Assembly (NCBI GenBank): GCA_917880885.1
Contig: OU862906.1
Location: 59,624,665 to 59,688,664, forward strand
DNA: 64,000 nt
Source of the DNA: Limnephilus marmoratus
Lineage: Eukaryota > Arthropoda > Insecta > Trichoptera > Limnephilidae
Reading direction: 5' to 3'
The notes under the pieces are model-generated. The model was not told the DNA's origin. It worked only from the letters and a program-made list of their open reading frames with translations, and did not search any database. Of this stretch, positions 61,440 through 64,000 are shown one piece after another. Each line of letters begins with the position of its first letter. Within the stretch, counting starts at the first letter, position 1. The position numbers and the translations under genes were made by a program.

Positions 61440-64000
61440 TTTTTTTTAATATAAAATGAAAAATTACAAAACAAAAAATCTATCGATAAATTGGTAGCCA
61501 TGGGGAGAGGTTGTACATATAAATCAAATCATAACAGAAATATAAACAATAAAAACATAACATTATTCAAGAACCATCAGAGAAATACTCTTTTATGGAC
61601 CTTTTATATTCAGAAAGTTCGCAATTGAAAATGTCCACATTGGATAATACGCTATTATAACTATTGCATAGTCTGTTCAGGCAAGAATTCTGCTTACAGT
61701 TTGTCTTGCATTGATCCACCCTGAACAGGACAGAAGAGCGTGTTGAACGTGCAGGTACATTGAATTGAATTTTATTTAGCAACTCTGGGCATTGAATATT
61801 ATTGTTGACTACTTTATACAGGAATAGTGCATCCATATGATGCCTTCGTACACTCAATGAATCAATTTTAAATTGTGAAGCTGCCTCTGCATAATTATTA
61901 AATCTTACAAATGACTTGTAACAAATATATTTTAGGAATTTATTTTGATTAGCCTCAATTTTGTTTATATGGATTTTGCAAAATGGAAACAAAACAACTG
62001 ATGCAAACTCCAGATGACTCCGTACGTAGGCAAAGTAGAGTTGCTTATTGATATTGATGCTATTAAAAAGTTTTGTGTTTCTTATGATGAAACCTAACAT
62101 TTTAGAAGCTTTATTTGTGATTTGTTGTATTTGAAGGTTATATTGTAGTTTACTATCAAGGGTTATTCCAAGATCACGAATATCTGAGACCGTTGCAATG
62201 TTGTTGTTATTTATAGAATAATTAAATAATGTTTTATTTTTATTTCTTTAAAAGGTAATGTGATGATATTTTGAGACATTTAGAAATAGTTGATTTTGTT
62301 GGCAATAGGCAAATATATTGTTTAAATCATGTTGTAAATTGACGCAATCGTTTAGACTTTTTATGTGCTTGTATAGGCTTGGCATCATCAGCAAATAATT
62401 ATATTTCAGAGTATTTAACAACGTTGACTAAATCATTGATATATAAAATAAAAAAAACAATGGTCCGAGATGAGAACCCTGTTGAAACCCAGAGGAAATT
62501 TCACTAAAATCTGATTCGAAACCCTTTATTGCTACTGCCTGTGATCTTTTGAGTATATAAGATGTAACCCAATGAAATAAATTACCATGTATACCTAATG
62601 ACCAAAGTTTTCTGAGTATGAGTTGTTGATTAATTTTATCAAATGCTTTGGCAAAGTCTGTATATATGATATCTACTTGAGTGCGGTTGTTCATGTGATC
62701 GACAATGAATTCAGTAAGAAGAACGAGATTACTTTCCACATTTCTGCCTTTTGTAAAACCATGTTGCTTTGTTGTAATGAGGTGATTCAGTTGTGGACTT
62801 AGATATTTGTAAACAATTTTTTGCATTAACTTACTGAATATTGTTAGTTTTGAAATCGGCTGATAGTTTTTAACATTATTTTTTTCACCATTTTTGTGGA
62901 TTGGTGTTACATTGGCTCTTTTCCATATTTCAGGTACCGTGCCTTCGTTCATTGATTTATTATATATAATGCAGAGAGGTTTTGCAAGTGTTTCCGCGCA
63001 GTTAACTATAAAGTATGAAGGAATGTCATCACACCCCGCGCTTGTGTTTATGTCAAGAGCTTTTATTTATTTTCAGACTATTTCTCGTGAGAATTTGACC
63101 GTGGTGATATTTATATTATTTGAGTTTTCCGGTGTATCTAATGTTGGTAGGTTATTATCATTTACGAAAACTGATTGGAAATATTCCATGAAAATATTGC
63201 ATATGTCTTGGCCATTATCTGCTTTTTGTCATCTAGGTGCATCGTCCTTGGAAGAGACGATTGTGTTTTTTCCATGTTATTGAAATGATTCCAGAAGAGT
63301 TTAGGATTGCCAGTCATGTTACTTTCAGCAGTAACAATCAATGTAGAGTTGTTGTGCAATTCGTTTTTGTCTAGATCTTAGTAGTGAAAACGTTTGGTAG
63401 TCACGTGGATTTTGAAATTCAAAAAAAATTTTATGATATTTATTTTTTTCTTTAATTATTTTTATGAGAGATGACGTATACCATGGTGGATAATTACAGT
63501 TTTTAGCCGGTTTAGTTGGTACATAATTTATTTTAATATTGTTCAGTATGTCGTAGAAGACGTCAGTTGCGGGTTGAGTATTCAGATGGATAAGTTTATG
63601 ATCCCAATCAATTTCATTTAATTTTGTGTTTATTTATTGAATAATCCGCTTTTCTGTATAGAAAAATTTGATTTGCGTTAGTTTTCAGGTTTTTATTTAT
63701 TTTTTAATAGGAATTGAAATTAGCAGTGTTTTATGATAAAGATCCTCTGGTACCAATGAGATATTATTATGCATAATTTTCAGTAGTATGTTGCTGACAA
63801 CTAAGTCAAGAATGCGATTATTTATACTATTACTCTGAGAGTTATATTGTTTCAGATTATTAAATGAAAAAAAAATCTATAAAGTTCAAATGGGCGGGGT
63901 TTAATGAATTAATCGGTTCACTACACATATAATCAATGTTTTCATTAATTGAAGTTTTCATTAATAAAATGAAAGTATCATTATTGTTAGCTGTCATAAT
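61440..64000 (-). pseudogene. Family D retrotransposon, longest copy, multiply broken
   Basis: Minus strand, running off the window. Recognisable parts: NPKLFWNHFNNMEKTQSSL (63162-63359, region before the RT), then 62428-62952 with ANVTPIHKNGEKNNVKNYQP, SKLTIFSKLMQKIVYKYLSP, IYTDFAKAFDKINQQLI (motif A) and SSGFQQGSHLGPLFFLFYIS (motif B, with PQGS changed to FQQGS). A frameshift separates LFADDAK (62384-62395 covers FADD). Finally 61567-62100 has KMLGFIIRNTKLFNSININK, QLYFAYVRSHLEFASVV and VPARSTRSSVLFRVDQ. No intact ORF; an endonuclease may lie beyond 64000 or in decayed DNA at 63400-64000. Confidence 0.87.

Overview
The window reads as AT-rich arthropod (most likely insect) nuclear DNA made almost entirely of transposable-element remains. 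I see no host gene, rRNA, credible functional tRNA, CRISPR array or bacterial-type operon. The insect assignment is inference from the element mix: several non-LTR retrotransposon clades with (AAAT)n, (TTA)n or (ATC)n tails, non-autonomous Helitrons ending in CTAG-T, mariner, hAT, and tRNA-headed SINEs. A lepidopteran is plausible but not proven. All reverse-transcriptase reading frames are 5'-truncated, and most are broken.

Recurring families, labelled here for cross-reference. Family F: CR1/L2-like RT with a CTGGAATAAA-(TTA)n tail (1-750, 15067-16535). Family D: jockey/CR1-like RT with a GSHLGP box and a GTTTGTTTCTTAC-(AAAT)n tail (18430-19640, 51285-51605, 52067-53690, 54240-54697, 56404-57322, 59125-59560, 61440-64000; probably 6236-7015). 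Family E: RT with a YGVPQGS box (22248-22336, 29280-30535, 33158-35062, 50755-50845, 53695-54235). RTE-like tails and RT pieces (2496-2740, 5757-5950, 11190-11573, 27000-27225, 43608-44328, 48487-49537, 61068-61345). Family C: a roughly 430 bp SINE-like repeat present nine times. Family B: a roughly 270 bp poly(A) repeat, five copies. SINE-G and SINE-J: tRNA-headed repeats. H1-H4: Helitron-like repeats.

Layout. 0-12 kb holds an F copy, small hairpin elements and scattered SINE fragments. 12.8-16.5 kb holds C repeats split by a hAT element with an 8-bp target duplication, a GTTGATCCCC minisatellite, and the best F-family RT. 18-30.5 kb holds D and E copies, a hAT MITE, an internally deleted mariner and several fold-back elements. 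31.4-36.6 kb holds a tandem repeat and a 3.9 kb hAT-ended block containing an E copy and a SINE. 37-50 kb is a dense nest of C, B and Helitron-like repeats, a hAT with a zinc-finger fragment, fold-back elements and an RTE insertion with a 12-bp duplication. 51-64 kb is dominated by family D, with a nested palindromic block at 59-60 kb.

The most unusual content is (i) a set of fold-back elements whose arms carry a conserved CTGAWGA / CGAAAC box pair reminiscent of a hammerhead-ribozyme core, including an 88-nt nearly perfect palindrome; (ii) degenerate minisatellites inside or beside mobile elements; and (iii) an insertion chronology readable from target-site duplications. All family names are my own; clade assignments rest on motif recognition without any database search.
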